Shown here piece by piece: positions 55,322-64,000 of a stretch of 64,000 bases of DNA. A program made the translations under genes and the position numbers. Below the pieces are notes generated by a model. That model had not been told where the DNA came from, did not search any database, and saw only the letters and a program-made list of their open reading frames with translations. Every line of letters begins with the position of its first letter. Position 1 is the stretch's first letter. The stretch is from Periplaneta americana (taxonomy: Eukaryota; Arthropoda; Insecta; Blattodea; Blattidae): assembly GCF_040183065.1 (NCBI RefSeq), contig NC_091119.1:65892392-65956391 (forward strand), written 5' to 3'.

Positions 55322-55849
55322 GACCAGATCAGCCGGTGTGGGTTTGGGAATGCGTCACCAGAGGGTCAGAATAGATCTCAACAGGTCGCAGTGCTGGGCC
55401 GTAGTGCCCTCCTCCGTTAAATTCAGTTCAAACTAGTTGGACCCGTACTCCGAGCGCTCGACCGTGAGTTCGAATCCTGCAACAGGTGTTTATTTAGTTG
55501 AGCGTTTTCACAAACTATAAGCCGAATAGACTATCGGATAATGTCATGGTGAATTGTCGGTCTCAAAAATCTCACTACCACCAATTACACTGCATATCGC
55601 GGTTGTCGCAATATTGTCTTTACTTTCTTACTAGAGAATATGCTATGGTACCGCAAAAAGTCTATTTCGAAATTTTTTACTGCAGTACAACTTCTCAGCA
55701 CAGTTTTTACCGAAAAAGTGGTTTTGGTCATTCAGTTTGTCTATTTATGTACAGCTAGGCCTATTTGTTCTAAAGTACTGGGCAGATTTTTCAAACAATA
55801 GAACCCCGAATATCATATATATTGTGACTCCATTAATAGAAGAACGCAG

Positions 55850-56170
55850 GGAACACAACTTACCAATATAATTAAATGCCTTTGACATTCATCGATTTCG
55901 AGAAGGATTTTGTGACGTAAATACAGAACAATTATTAAATATAATGATTTATGGAGGAATCCCGCAACATTAATTTAAAATAATGAATTTCTGTATGTTA
56001 ATACGGAGTAATAAATAACAATCAATATGAGTCATAAACCATTAAAAAACAAAATGTCAATAATAAATTGGAGAATAAAACAAGGATGCCCTCTCTCGCC
56101 ATCACTATTTCATATTGGCGATGCCGTACAAAATTGAATACCTGGGTGCAACAAGAGCGTTAGTGGTAAA
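55850..56170 (+). pseudogene. Non-LTR reverse-transcriptase fragment
   Basis: Reading frames change, but FIDFEKDFVT (degraded FIDFEKAFD, catalytic block A), then IYGGIPQH and, further on, IKQGCPLSPSLFHIGDAV (block B2) appear in the expected order. This is the reverse-transcriptase core of a LINE, with at least two frameshifts and no F/YxDD block. It is not assignable to the other LINE labels used here, which are all C-terminal. Confidence 0.6.
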
Positions 56171-57050
56171 ATGGTATGCTGAGAAAAAAGGAGTTAAAGT
56201 TTTGATAGTGTCTCAGACTTGCAGCAACATATGAATGTACTGAAAAAATGTATTTATTAGTAAGATAATACAAATTGTCAACTTTCTGAAGTACCATCAT
56301 ATCAAATTAAACCATTTTTACAGAAATATGGACTTTTGAAATAATAAAATTAACGCTGTTCTTGCATATAAGACATTGTGCCCAGACTTTTATTTGGAAC
56401 TTCGATATTTTTCTTGTTTCCTGGATTATTTGAACATGTTTTACAACTCAGGTTCTGATTCAAGTTCTGAATTATCGGTTCGGTCAACTATTCGCACAGT
56501 CCATGTTTAGAACACACCTAACCCAATCAGCATTTTCTGGTTTCAAAAATTTACACAAAACAACACATCTGTTTTTTTTTTTTTAGCAGGATTTACCTCT
56601 GGTTTAGGAACATCACTCAAATTAAGGTCTTGGTAACTTTGAAAAGGATGGCATATATTTCTTGGCTGGTATTTTCTTTCCTGTATGTACAGATACATAC
56701 GTTTCACCACAATTTCGGTGTTGTTTAGCAATATTTCTTGTCCACAATTCTGGATTTCGTTTTCTTTTCTTTCCTTTACATTTACTCTCAACACAATCAA
56801 CACTTTCTTCTTGCGAAGTAATGGTTTGTTCACAAATCCCGGCCATCTTGCTTGGTATATAATGCTATACTTAATGCTTAAAGACGAGGATGCCGCGTGG
56901 AAGTCGATCTTGTGTTCAAATACTATGGACTGATATTTAGACTTATGTTTTCAATGTGATGTACTGTGTGGGTTTAGTTTTAGACCTGGCATTTTGCTGA
57001 TTCCACGTCAGTGAAGTCTCGGCAAATGTCTAATGACTTACAAGTTAACT
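56171..57050. other. Unassigned segment
   Basis: Overlapping frames at 56543-56933 occur on both strands, with no recognised motif. Confidence 0.35.
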
Positions 57051-57432
57051 TCGAAACCTCCCCTTAAACTACTCGCGTAGTTAAATCTGTTCAGCATATG
57101 TACAAGTATAAAAATTGAGCTGCCCATAATGGGTGTGATAACTTCTTGAAATGTTGTATTAAGAAACAACGGCGAGTAGTTAGAATGAGAAGTTGAGTAG
57201 CCTTTTCCCGTGAATCCCTACCCTGTCACATGACATACGAATCAATGCTCACAATGCTCTTCGCCAGCTAAGTGAGCACTGTCTACTAAGGGCAGGAGCT
57301 ACTCAATTTCTAGATAATCTTTTATTCAAGCTTCAATTTCACGACTTTCATGTGAGTTTTGATAGATAATAGTGACATTTATCTGTCTGATGTGGAGGAT
57401 TATCTTATGCATATTATGAGGGGAGGTTTCGA
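57051..57432. repeat. Possible MITE with 14-bp perfect ends
   Basis: TCGAAACCTCCCCT at 57051-57064 and its complement at 57419-57432. The interior does not fold further. Weak. Confidence 0.35.
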
Positions 57433-57519
57433 CATGAGCACATAATTATATTTATTAAATACTCTACACGTCTACAATGTGTACAACTTATTCATCTTTC
57501 TAGTCATTTTTTATTTGTT

Positions 57520-57710
57520 GTGAAGTCCTGGCTCGGGGCTTCTCAGAATGGAGTGAAGAGTGAATGTGAAATGTCGTCGAAATGACGATGATAATGGCGG
57601 GGAAACAGAGGAATCCCAAGAAAAGTCCCTCAACACCCGCATTTTTACCACAAATTCCATTGACAGACGGGGATCGAACACTGGTCGTCTTGGTGAAAGA
57701 CACAGACAAT
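57520..57710 (-). repeat. Possible tRNA-headed SINE
   Basis: A B-box-like GGTTCGATCCCCG equivalent is read on the minus strand from GACGGGGATCGAACACTGG near 57666-57684. A body with GGGGAAACAGAGGAATCCC precedes it. It has one copy only, so the family is unproven. Confidence 0.4.
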
Positions 57711-57715
57711 TTCTT

Positions 57716-57955
57716 GCTTTTTTAGTTGGTTATTGAACAAAGATATATTAATTACTAGGTTATTTAGCGTCGATGGAATTGGCGATAACGAGGTGATATT
57801 TGGCCAGATGAGGCCTAGAATTCGCCATAGATTACCTGACATTCGCATTACGAATAGAAAAGCTCGTAAAAAACCCAAACAGGTAATCAGCCCAAGCGAG
57901 AATCGAACCAAGCCCGAGTGCAACTTCGGGTCGGTCTGCAGCTCCGCCGGTGATG
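57716..57955 (-). repeat. SINE-B copy
   Basis: TTAGTTGGTTATTGAAC, ATTTAGCGTCGATGGAATTG, AATTCGCCATAGATTACC, AACAGGTAATCAGCCCAAGC and GAGAATCGAACC, in order. It is diverged at both ends. Confidence 0.75.
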
Positions 57956-58612
57956 AATTCCTTGTTAAAGCAAAGCATTTCGTGAACTGAAAATGACAAT
58001 AATGATAATGGTATAACAGTTACTGAAGTCACTCTCAGCAATCAAGCCATCTGTGTTGTACTCGCAGTTACCATAGAATTCGACAATAAAACACGTAAAA
58101 TAGATAAAGTAAATTTGTCAACAACGTTGGTGCAGATTAACATCGCCTTGTTATGGTTGGGCGTGTGAATATCTCTCGAGTGAAACCACACGTAATGAGC
58201 AAATCTCACGATCAGGTGACACGATGTGTGGAAATAGGACTTCCTCCTGTAGATATGCACACCTTGGCCTCCGCTACAGACATGACTTACGCTTAATTTG
58301 CTGACGTAATAATAATCTACTACTCAAAAGTCACAACACTTTTAATCGCTTGAACCTCGTTAAACCGAGTGCCATGAATGTGACACATAATATTCCATTT
58401 TGATCTTATGGATTTTGCAACAATTTAGTTCCTTCAACATGTTGCGAGTAACATTACTGTTTGCAGTTTATTTTCTTAAATTGGCATTTAAAAACATACA
58501 GATTGACTAAAAATAAATATAATTCGCTTACATAGTTGTATACTTATAGGTTAATTAATTTTGTTTATATTTATATAAACAATTACACATAAGCCTATAC
58601 AGTATTATCATT
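57956..58612. other. Unassigned segment
   Basis: No supported feature. Confidence 0.35.
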
Positions 58613-59374
58613 ACAGTAGAACAAAATATACCAACCAATAAAGGTAGGGATGCTAATAAGGTATAAAACAACAAATAAATACCGATTATCCGTCACTCTA
58701 TTATCCGACTGTTTTTGTCTAGCTTTTTTATGTAGAAAAAAATACGAAGTCCTGTAAATTATGTTAGTAGGCTATGTATTTTTTAAAGAGAGTTATTACA
58801 ATTCTTTACTGTTAACACAGTATGTACTAGAAATGCTTCCGCTGCCGGCAACACAAATAATTTAATCGCTCATGCAGAAAGGGCTTCAGTCACATTTTCG
58901 AGAAAAAAAAAAGAAAGAAAAGAAAACGAGATATCGATGGAAATCATATTTTTATGGGTGGCTCCATCGGCCTGTGCAGGAAGGTATTCAGTTCAATGCT
59001 TGGAAAGAGAGGAACTGAAGCGTCAGGCTCAGAGTTCTATGCAGAAAGGAGTATAATGTACAGAATATTTTCTTTAGTTTTCTCAAAACTAGGTCTAATG
59101 GACTGAAGCCCTTTCTGCATCGGACGATTCAATTACTTGTGGAAGGGAGTGTATTTTCCAACATGTAAAATAGTCACTACCTGCTTTCAAAGGAACGACT
59201 CTCAGAAATCCACTACAATTGCAAACCCGTGCACCATTCAGCACAGTACTGAGAAAAAAAAGTACAAATAATTGATATATTTGTGAAAGGAGAAACTGTT
59301 GCTCATTTCATATCAGAATCCGAGACTGACGTTACAACTATGACATATTTAATGAAAAACAATTATAAGTTGTA

Positions 59375-59876
59375 CAGGGACATCATTTTATTTTTACTTC
59401 AATTTTTAGTGTACCTGAGTTTTTGAATGCATTTCACTCCCACCCGTTCTACTAATGAAGTTCAACCGTCCTCCACACAGATCCAAGACCGCATAGCCTA
59501 TACCAGGTATGCTCATTCTCTGACTCCCGATTACATTCTGTAATCACAACCTTCGAATGTAGAGCGTGCTGTTCCCCGTTCGAAGCTCGACGGATGGCTG
59601 CAGAAGGCAGTTCAAGTACTTAGAAAACGCACGAACAGTGCGGGACAATGACACAGTCAAAACCTTCTGTAAGCAAACGATCATTCCGTACAGTGTGGGA
59701 GGAAGACTATTTTTGTTGTACGTTCGGTGAAAACGGAAAGTGATTACTATATTGTAAGGTACTGTCAAGAATACTACTGAGCAACATAGAATTACATTAT
59801 AGGCTCTGCTACCCAGAACATGCCGAAGTGACAGAGAAGCTGTTTTCTGTAATATAGCCTATTTTCATACACCAAC

Positions 59877-59917
<41 letters not shown>

Positions 59918-61703
59918 CATCATTATTATTATTATTAGACAATTATTATTACTATTATTATTGTTATTGTGGTGATTTTATTCCAGCAGAAATAGATATT
60001 TTGATAAAATACTTTTTCAGGGGTGCAACGTGCACTAAGCTTCAAGAATTGAAACACTTCATGAAAGGCCAAACATTGAAGAGAGTCGAACAATTCAGAG
60101 TCTATGTTTTGGAGCAAGTTAGCCTATGTAGTATATTGGGAATTAGCTAAGTCACTAAAACCTTTCACGGATGGTGAACTTGTAAAGAGATGTATGGTTC
60201 CTGAACAAAATATAGTTAATTATGTCTCTATACTGCAACAGTTCAAATGTGAATTCACAGAACATAGATTTAGTGATTTTAGACTATGGAAAGTGATATT
60301 AGTATTTTTATTAATCTTTTCATAAATTTAGTACAATCCGTGAGAGTGCAGTTCCAGGACGAGTTAATTGATTTATTAAGTAACGTAGAATTCAGAACTA
60401 AATGCAGAGAATATGATTTGACAAGTATAGAATTATTTTAAAAATGAACAAAACTAAATATTACAAGATGAGCTTATTCGTTGCCACTATGTTAGCTACC
60501 TTCGTCTCGACATATATGTGCGAACAATTATTTTCGAGAATGAAGATTACTAAATCCAAACATAGGTCCCGATTAACAGATGAGCATCTTTAGCGCATTG
60601 CAGTAAGTTCCTTGGAAATAGATTCCCGATTACTTGCAGAAAAGAATGCGGATGTTGAATAGACCGCAAAGTAGACTGTATGGTGGAATATGAAAATGAT
60701 GTTATCTATGATATTATTATATCATAACTATATTAAATATAATAAATAATGTAATAACTGAATATTGCAGTGTATAGTCTTTCCTTTTTCAAATTCAGTT
60801 TATTATCCGTATTTGTAAGAGTGTAAGATCTATGCTACGGGCGGTGCTGCAATGTAGTTGCGGAGCCCAGTCCGTACACAGTGTGTGTTATGCAGTGCAG
60901 CATCATCTGTGTAATCGGGGCTTTTACAATTTTCAGCATACCTGTATTATACCCATACAATTGTTTAAAATAACTTAAATAAAAGGGCCTCGTTAAGTAA
61001 TTAACTGTCACTTGATTTCCTCCCTTTCTACGACGCTGCGAAATAACCACTTGGACGGACAGTAGATAGCATGTATGAGTAATTTTATCTTTTCGGATCG
61101 GGCAGAAGTGAAGATTGAATTTACAGTACGTAAGGTCTCTTTTATAGAGTAGTCACAGAATTATTTCAACATAATTTACTGATACGAAGTACGAACCTGG
61201 TAATTGGAATTACGTACAATAGTCTATAGTGCGATAATATGCACATTAGAACTGAAGCCTGTATCGAAATGAACGGCCACCATTTTCAAAAATGTGTTTA
61301 AATATCCTTATTATGATTATTTTTTAATTTAACTTCATTCTCTATAGTGTACGCTAATGTGTTGTAGACAGTATAATATACACTGCATAATGAATACGTC
61401 CGCATGGAAAGTTCATGAGTAAACACACTCATTGTTAATACTGTACTGTGCTTTGATTAAACAAAAACCAAATGAAAATTATCAAACTTAAAATCGCAAT
61501 ATTTCCTAGTTTACGTAAATGGATGAACTACTTTTCTTCCCTCCTATACCTAGTAAAGTGATTTGTTTGTATATTACGCCAGTATCATCGAACTCCAGTC
61601 GTGGAAGAGGGTAGCAAACGGTGTTTCCGGTTCTTAATCGTTGATCCAAAGGTATAGCCAGGTTAATAATAGAAATGTTAGTAAAAATAAAATGATGTCC
61701 CTG
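59375..61703 (+). mobile_element. hAT-family transposon (2.3 kb) nested in the pogo-like element
   Basis: Ends CAGGGACATCATTTTATTTT and complement. The flanks TAAGTTG (left) and TAAGCATG (right), just outside a shared TA, look like a decayed 8-bp duplication, and the pogo reading frame resumes after the right one. It contains hAT transposase remnants and (TTA)n at 59880-59935. A shorter internally deleted relative is at 50.3-51.4 kb. Confidence 0.75.
59669..60662 (+). pseudogene. hAT transposase remnant (GTF2IRD2/ZBED-like branch)
   Basis: N-terminal BED-finger region at 59669-59857: SKRSFRTVWEEDYFCCTFGE, then after a TGA, LLYCKVLSRILL, NIELHYRLCYPEHAEV. The middle part at 60105-60323: SKLAYVVYWELAKSLKPFTD, GELVKRCM, then FTEHRFSDFR. 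After a frameshift comes VQFQDELIDLLSN. The C-terminal hAT dimerisation region at 60468-60662 reads STYMCEQLFSRMKITKSKHR and RLTDEHL, then after a TAG RIAVSSLEIDSRLL, ending VE-stop. Much of the catalytic insertion domain is deleted and several stops exist. It resembles the branch related to vertebrate GTF2IRD2 (from memory). Confidence 0.7.
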
Positions 61704-62082
61704 TATAAGCATGAGCATGTAGTTCCCTTGACCCGTAAAACCCCGTCGTTGACAGTCAAATTTAAATTAGTGAACTTCAGATTCACTATGTAGCATGCTA
61801 ACCACAAGACCCTAGAGGAAATTACGAGATCATAGACTACTTAAGTATTATGCTCTTAATTTATAAAAAATCATTAATGGTACGGATTATCCGATTTTTT
61901 TCCATTAACCGTTCAGTCCACCCTCTTCATTACCACGGATAATAGAGGTTCTACTGTATATCTAATATTGTTTTTCTATTTACAAAAATCGGCGTTTAGA
62001 TTCGATTTTAATTCTAAAATATATTAATAGTAGTAGAGAGAATCCGGACAACTTGCTTAATACTTTGAATTATAGCAGCCAT

Positions 62083-62380
62083 TTTCAACCAGCGTGCCGC
62101 GAATGATCGCTGTTGTGGCGCGAGAAAAAGAGAGAGTAAATGCTTCCGCAGTAAATTGGAAGAATACAAGATAAAAGAATAGTAAAAAGTGAGTCCACGT
62201 AAATCAACATTCAGCGAAGGGGACAGAAGTCAATATCCAGTAAACACATTCTCTTTTAAAACCCTGAAGTTTCCTCCCCGGTTGGGAACCATTGGTTCAG
62301 ATTATATAGCTAAGTGTGCCGCGATATTTTAAATTACATCTTTGGTGTGCCACATGTCGAGAAAGGTTAAAAAACGCTAA
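62083..62380. mobile_element. Possible small hAT-like element
   Basis: The left side AGCAGCCATTTTCAACCAGC, GTGCCGCG and the right side GTGCCACATGTCGAGAAAGG, TTAAAAAACGCT resemble hAT ends of the 'TTCTCAACC...TGTGCCGCG' type. The target duplication is not resolved. Confidence 0.4.
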
Positions 62381-62381
62381 T

Positions 62382-62434
<53 letters not shown>

Positions 62435-63110
62435 TAATTTAACTGCCAGAGTTAAGGCCGTAAGGCCTTCTCTTCCACTCAACCAGCAAAAAGTATATAT
62501 ATATATATACATATGCATGAACTTACAAAGAATTCAACAATTTGATTTAGATGAGAGTTACATGTATACAAGAGTTATTTACGAATTAAACAACAAAATA
62601 CTATGAACTAATAATTAAACACTGAAATAAACTGTGTAGCAGAATTAAACTAAAATACATAGAATGTTAATATATTTCAAATAATATTAGATAATACAAA
62701 GCGATTATTATGAGACAATTTTGAAAATACAGCACTATCAGGATGCATGTCTAAAGAAAGAAGTAACAATGTAGTGAGTGATAGTTTAAATCAGTATAAT
62801 TGGAGTGAAATGCTAATAAGATTATCTTTTAAGCTGTTTTTAAAGGTGTTTATTGTCTCGCAGCCCCTAATACTTTGTGACAAGGAATTCCATTGACGCG
62901 AGGTGGATACTGTAAAAGATGATGAATAACAAGATGTTCTATGAAGAGGTATACTTAGCGTGCCACATAAGTGATCTGGAGATAAGTGATCTGATTTAGA
63001 GGTTCGCTCTGGCGTAACAAAGTTCTCACTACTCGCAACTGCAATGCTCTTAACATAACGGAGCAAGAAGCTGTTTCTTGTTATACCTGCTCAGTGGTAT
63101 GGACTTTGTT
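62381..63110 (-). pseudogene. LINE-delta 3' end with (TTA)n tail
   Basis: Minus strand. The open stretch 63066-62791 ends with SSSFTVSTSRQWNSLSQSIR and TINTFKNSLKDNL, the 'F-S-V-S-x-x-x-W-N-S-L-P...F-K-x-x-L' C-terminus typical of several non-LTR retrotransposon polyproteins. A 3' UTR follows, including GGCCTTACGGCCTTAACTC. It ends in a trinucleotide (ATT)n run at 62381-62436, used here as the tail. 5'-truncated. Confidence 0.7.
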
Positions 63111-63165
63111 ACAATATTTACAACACAAACATTATAATTGTATGTATTTACTAAGAAATCTAGTC

Positions 63166-63612
63166 ATTCATTCATAGTGTCCTGCCTAAGGGCAGGTCTT
63201 TCACTGCAAACCCAGCTTTCTCCAATCTTTTCTATTTTCTACCTTCCTCTTAGTCTCCTCATATGATCCATATCTTAATGTCGTCTATCGTCTGATATCT
63301 TCTTTTGCCCCGAACGCTTTTCCCGTTCCAGTGCATCCTCTAGTACGCAGTTTCTTCTCAGCCAGTGACCTAATCAATTCCTTTTTCTTTCTGATCAGTT
63401 TCAACATCATTCTTTCTTCACTAACTCTTTCCAACACAGTTTCGTTTCTTATTCTGTCTGTCAATTTCACACGCTCCATTCTTCTCCATAACCACATTTC
63501 AAATGATTCTAGTCGCTTGTTCTACTGCTTCATTTAGAATCCGCAAATTTATATTCTTTACTTTTCTTCCTATGACCATGGTCTTCGTCTTGTTTACATT
63601 TGTAATAGAACC
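63166..63612 (-). pseudogene. LINE-beta 3' region (copy 3)
   Basis: Minus strand: KTKTMVIGRKVKNINL, MWLWRRMERVKLTDRIRNET, VLERVSEERMMLKLIRKKKE, then frameshifts, GSYEETKRK-like and DWRKLGLQ-stop, with the 3' UTR ending ACACTATGAATGAATGA. It extends further 5' than copies 1 and 2, and has at least one frameshift near 63370. Confidence 0.75.
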
Positions 63613-64000
63613 TAGGTTATACGTAACCTAGTTAAACGTAGTAGGCCTACTGGTTTGTACATAATTATGCACAGGTCCTGGCAAAATTACATTTCAATAC
63701 ATATAAATTAATTTTGAATTGTACGTAATTGGTTTTACGTAATTCGCTTTTGAAGGTAGTAATTTAAAAAAAATTGAACTTGAATTGGACTTACTTTTTT
63801 CGCTTTGATACTTAATAAAGTTTCATTTTAGCTTAATATTATTTTTCTTATGACTAACACTTTGAATACATTTTAATTAGTTCACACAATCCTCAAGATC
63901 AGCTACAGAATAAGGGAAACGTAATATATTACAAGTCATGTGACAGTGAAGACCTATGCCTCTTTACATCAGTGATCCCATGTTACGAAACTCGTACCGA
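63613..64000. other. AT-rich segment, nothing recognised
   Basis: Contains one GTAGGCCTAC octamer-type palindrome at 63641-63650. No other feature was seen. Confidence 0.4.

Larger units (their letters stand above)
53206..55425 (+). repeat. SINE-E/F, long tRNA-headed repeat in three pieces
   Basis: Head and proximal body are at 53206-53427 (GGTGGCTGAGACC, B box GGGTTCGATTCC at 53246-53257, CGCCGGCTGACGACACATGG). The middle is at 54865-54930 (TGCTGGCCTAGGGACGAG, CTCGAAACCTGGGTAC) and the distal part at 55322-55425 (CAGCCGGTGTGGGTTTGGG, GGTCGCAGTGCTGGGCC). The isolated copy at 41.35 kb runs continuously across both breaks, which shows that the pieces belong together. Confidence 0.65.
59262..61790 (+). 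pseudogene. pogo/CENP-B-type HTH remnant, split by the hAT element
   Basis: Left part (59262-59372): VQIIDIFVKGETVAHFISES then TTMTYLMKNNYK, the N-terminal CENP-B-type HTH of pogo/jerky transposases. The right part after the insertion, from about 61706, reads HEHVVPLTRKTPSLTVKFKL to a stop near 61790. A stop (TGA) lies just upstream of the first part, and no DDE domain is present. It is inactive. Confidence 0.6.
58614..61956 (+). mobile_element. pogo/Tigger-like transposon carrying a nested hAT element
   Basis: Left end CAGTAGAAC (58614) and right end GGATAATAGAGGTTCTACTG (to 61956), with TA on both sides. Internal CGATTATCCGTC and ACGGATTATCCGA motifs echo the 450-bp relative at 10.86 kb. 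It carries a CENP-B-type helix-turn-helix remnant. Subtracting the hAT insertion leaves about 1 kb, so it is itself a deletion derivative. Confidence 0.7.

Overview
The window looks like repeat-dominated insect nuclear DNA, most likely from a cockroach or a close blattodean relative. The reasons are an AT-rich composition, long microsatellites, no intact multi-exon gene, several tRNA-headed SINE families, and LINE 3' ends that I associate from memory with cockroach genomes. The species call is inference. No bacterial, viral, rRNA or functional tRNA gene was recognised.

The only plausible host-gene signal is a CpG-rich, GC-rich block at about 19.56-19.91 kb. It ends in ATG GAG CCT CTC CAG followed by a consensus splice donor (GTGAGT), so it may be the promoter and first coding exon (M-E-P-L-Q) of a plus-strand gene. 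If so, much of the rest of the window could be its first intron. No second exon could be identified. A possible 44-codon THAP-like zinc-finger fragment at 31.6 kb is the only other non-transposon protein hint.

Layout. 0-8.5 kb: an internally deleted IS630/mariner-type (DUF4817-like) transposon, a second broken transposase of that class, a 663-bp foldback MITE, a LINE 3' end with a GAAT tail, and an hAT-like element whose right target duplication was split by a TA-flanked element. 8.5-15.2 kb: LINE and SINE fragments, a pogo/Tigger-like MITE, (AAAAT)n, (CTAT)n/(CTTT)n, a 211-bp MITE and a 768-bp TTAA-flanked element. 17.9-19.2 kb: one (TATG)n array broken into four by three SINEs of different families, one of which carries a TTAA-flanked MITE. 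20-26 kb: a MITE, SINEs and a 1.34-kb pure-strand polypyrimidine tract. 27.4-28.9 kb: an 89-bp perfect inverted repeat and a long SINE. 29.7-31 kb: an intact-looking SINE with target duplications and a transposase remnant. 34.5-37 kb: a tandem repeat interrupted by an hAT-like element, then a tRNA-like foldback element that recurs inverted at 45.8 kb. 37.8-41.8 kb: LINE remnants, a SINE split by a LINE, and a 33-bp perfect palindrome. 45-49.7 kb: a transposase pseudogene, SINEs, and a repetitive-protein remnant. 50.3-51.4 and 58.6-62 kb: related elements, the larger being an hAT pseudogene nested inside a pogo-like transposon. 53-55.5 kb: a long SINE split by an hAT-like element. 55.8-56.2 kb: a LINE reverse-transcriptase remnant. 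62-63.6 kb: two LINE 3' ends.

No genes work together here. The window is best read as layered transposition history around one candidate promoter and exon. Family names such as SINE-A or LINE-alpha are labels for this window only.
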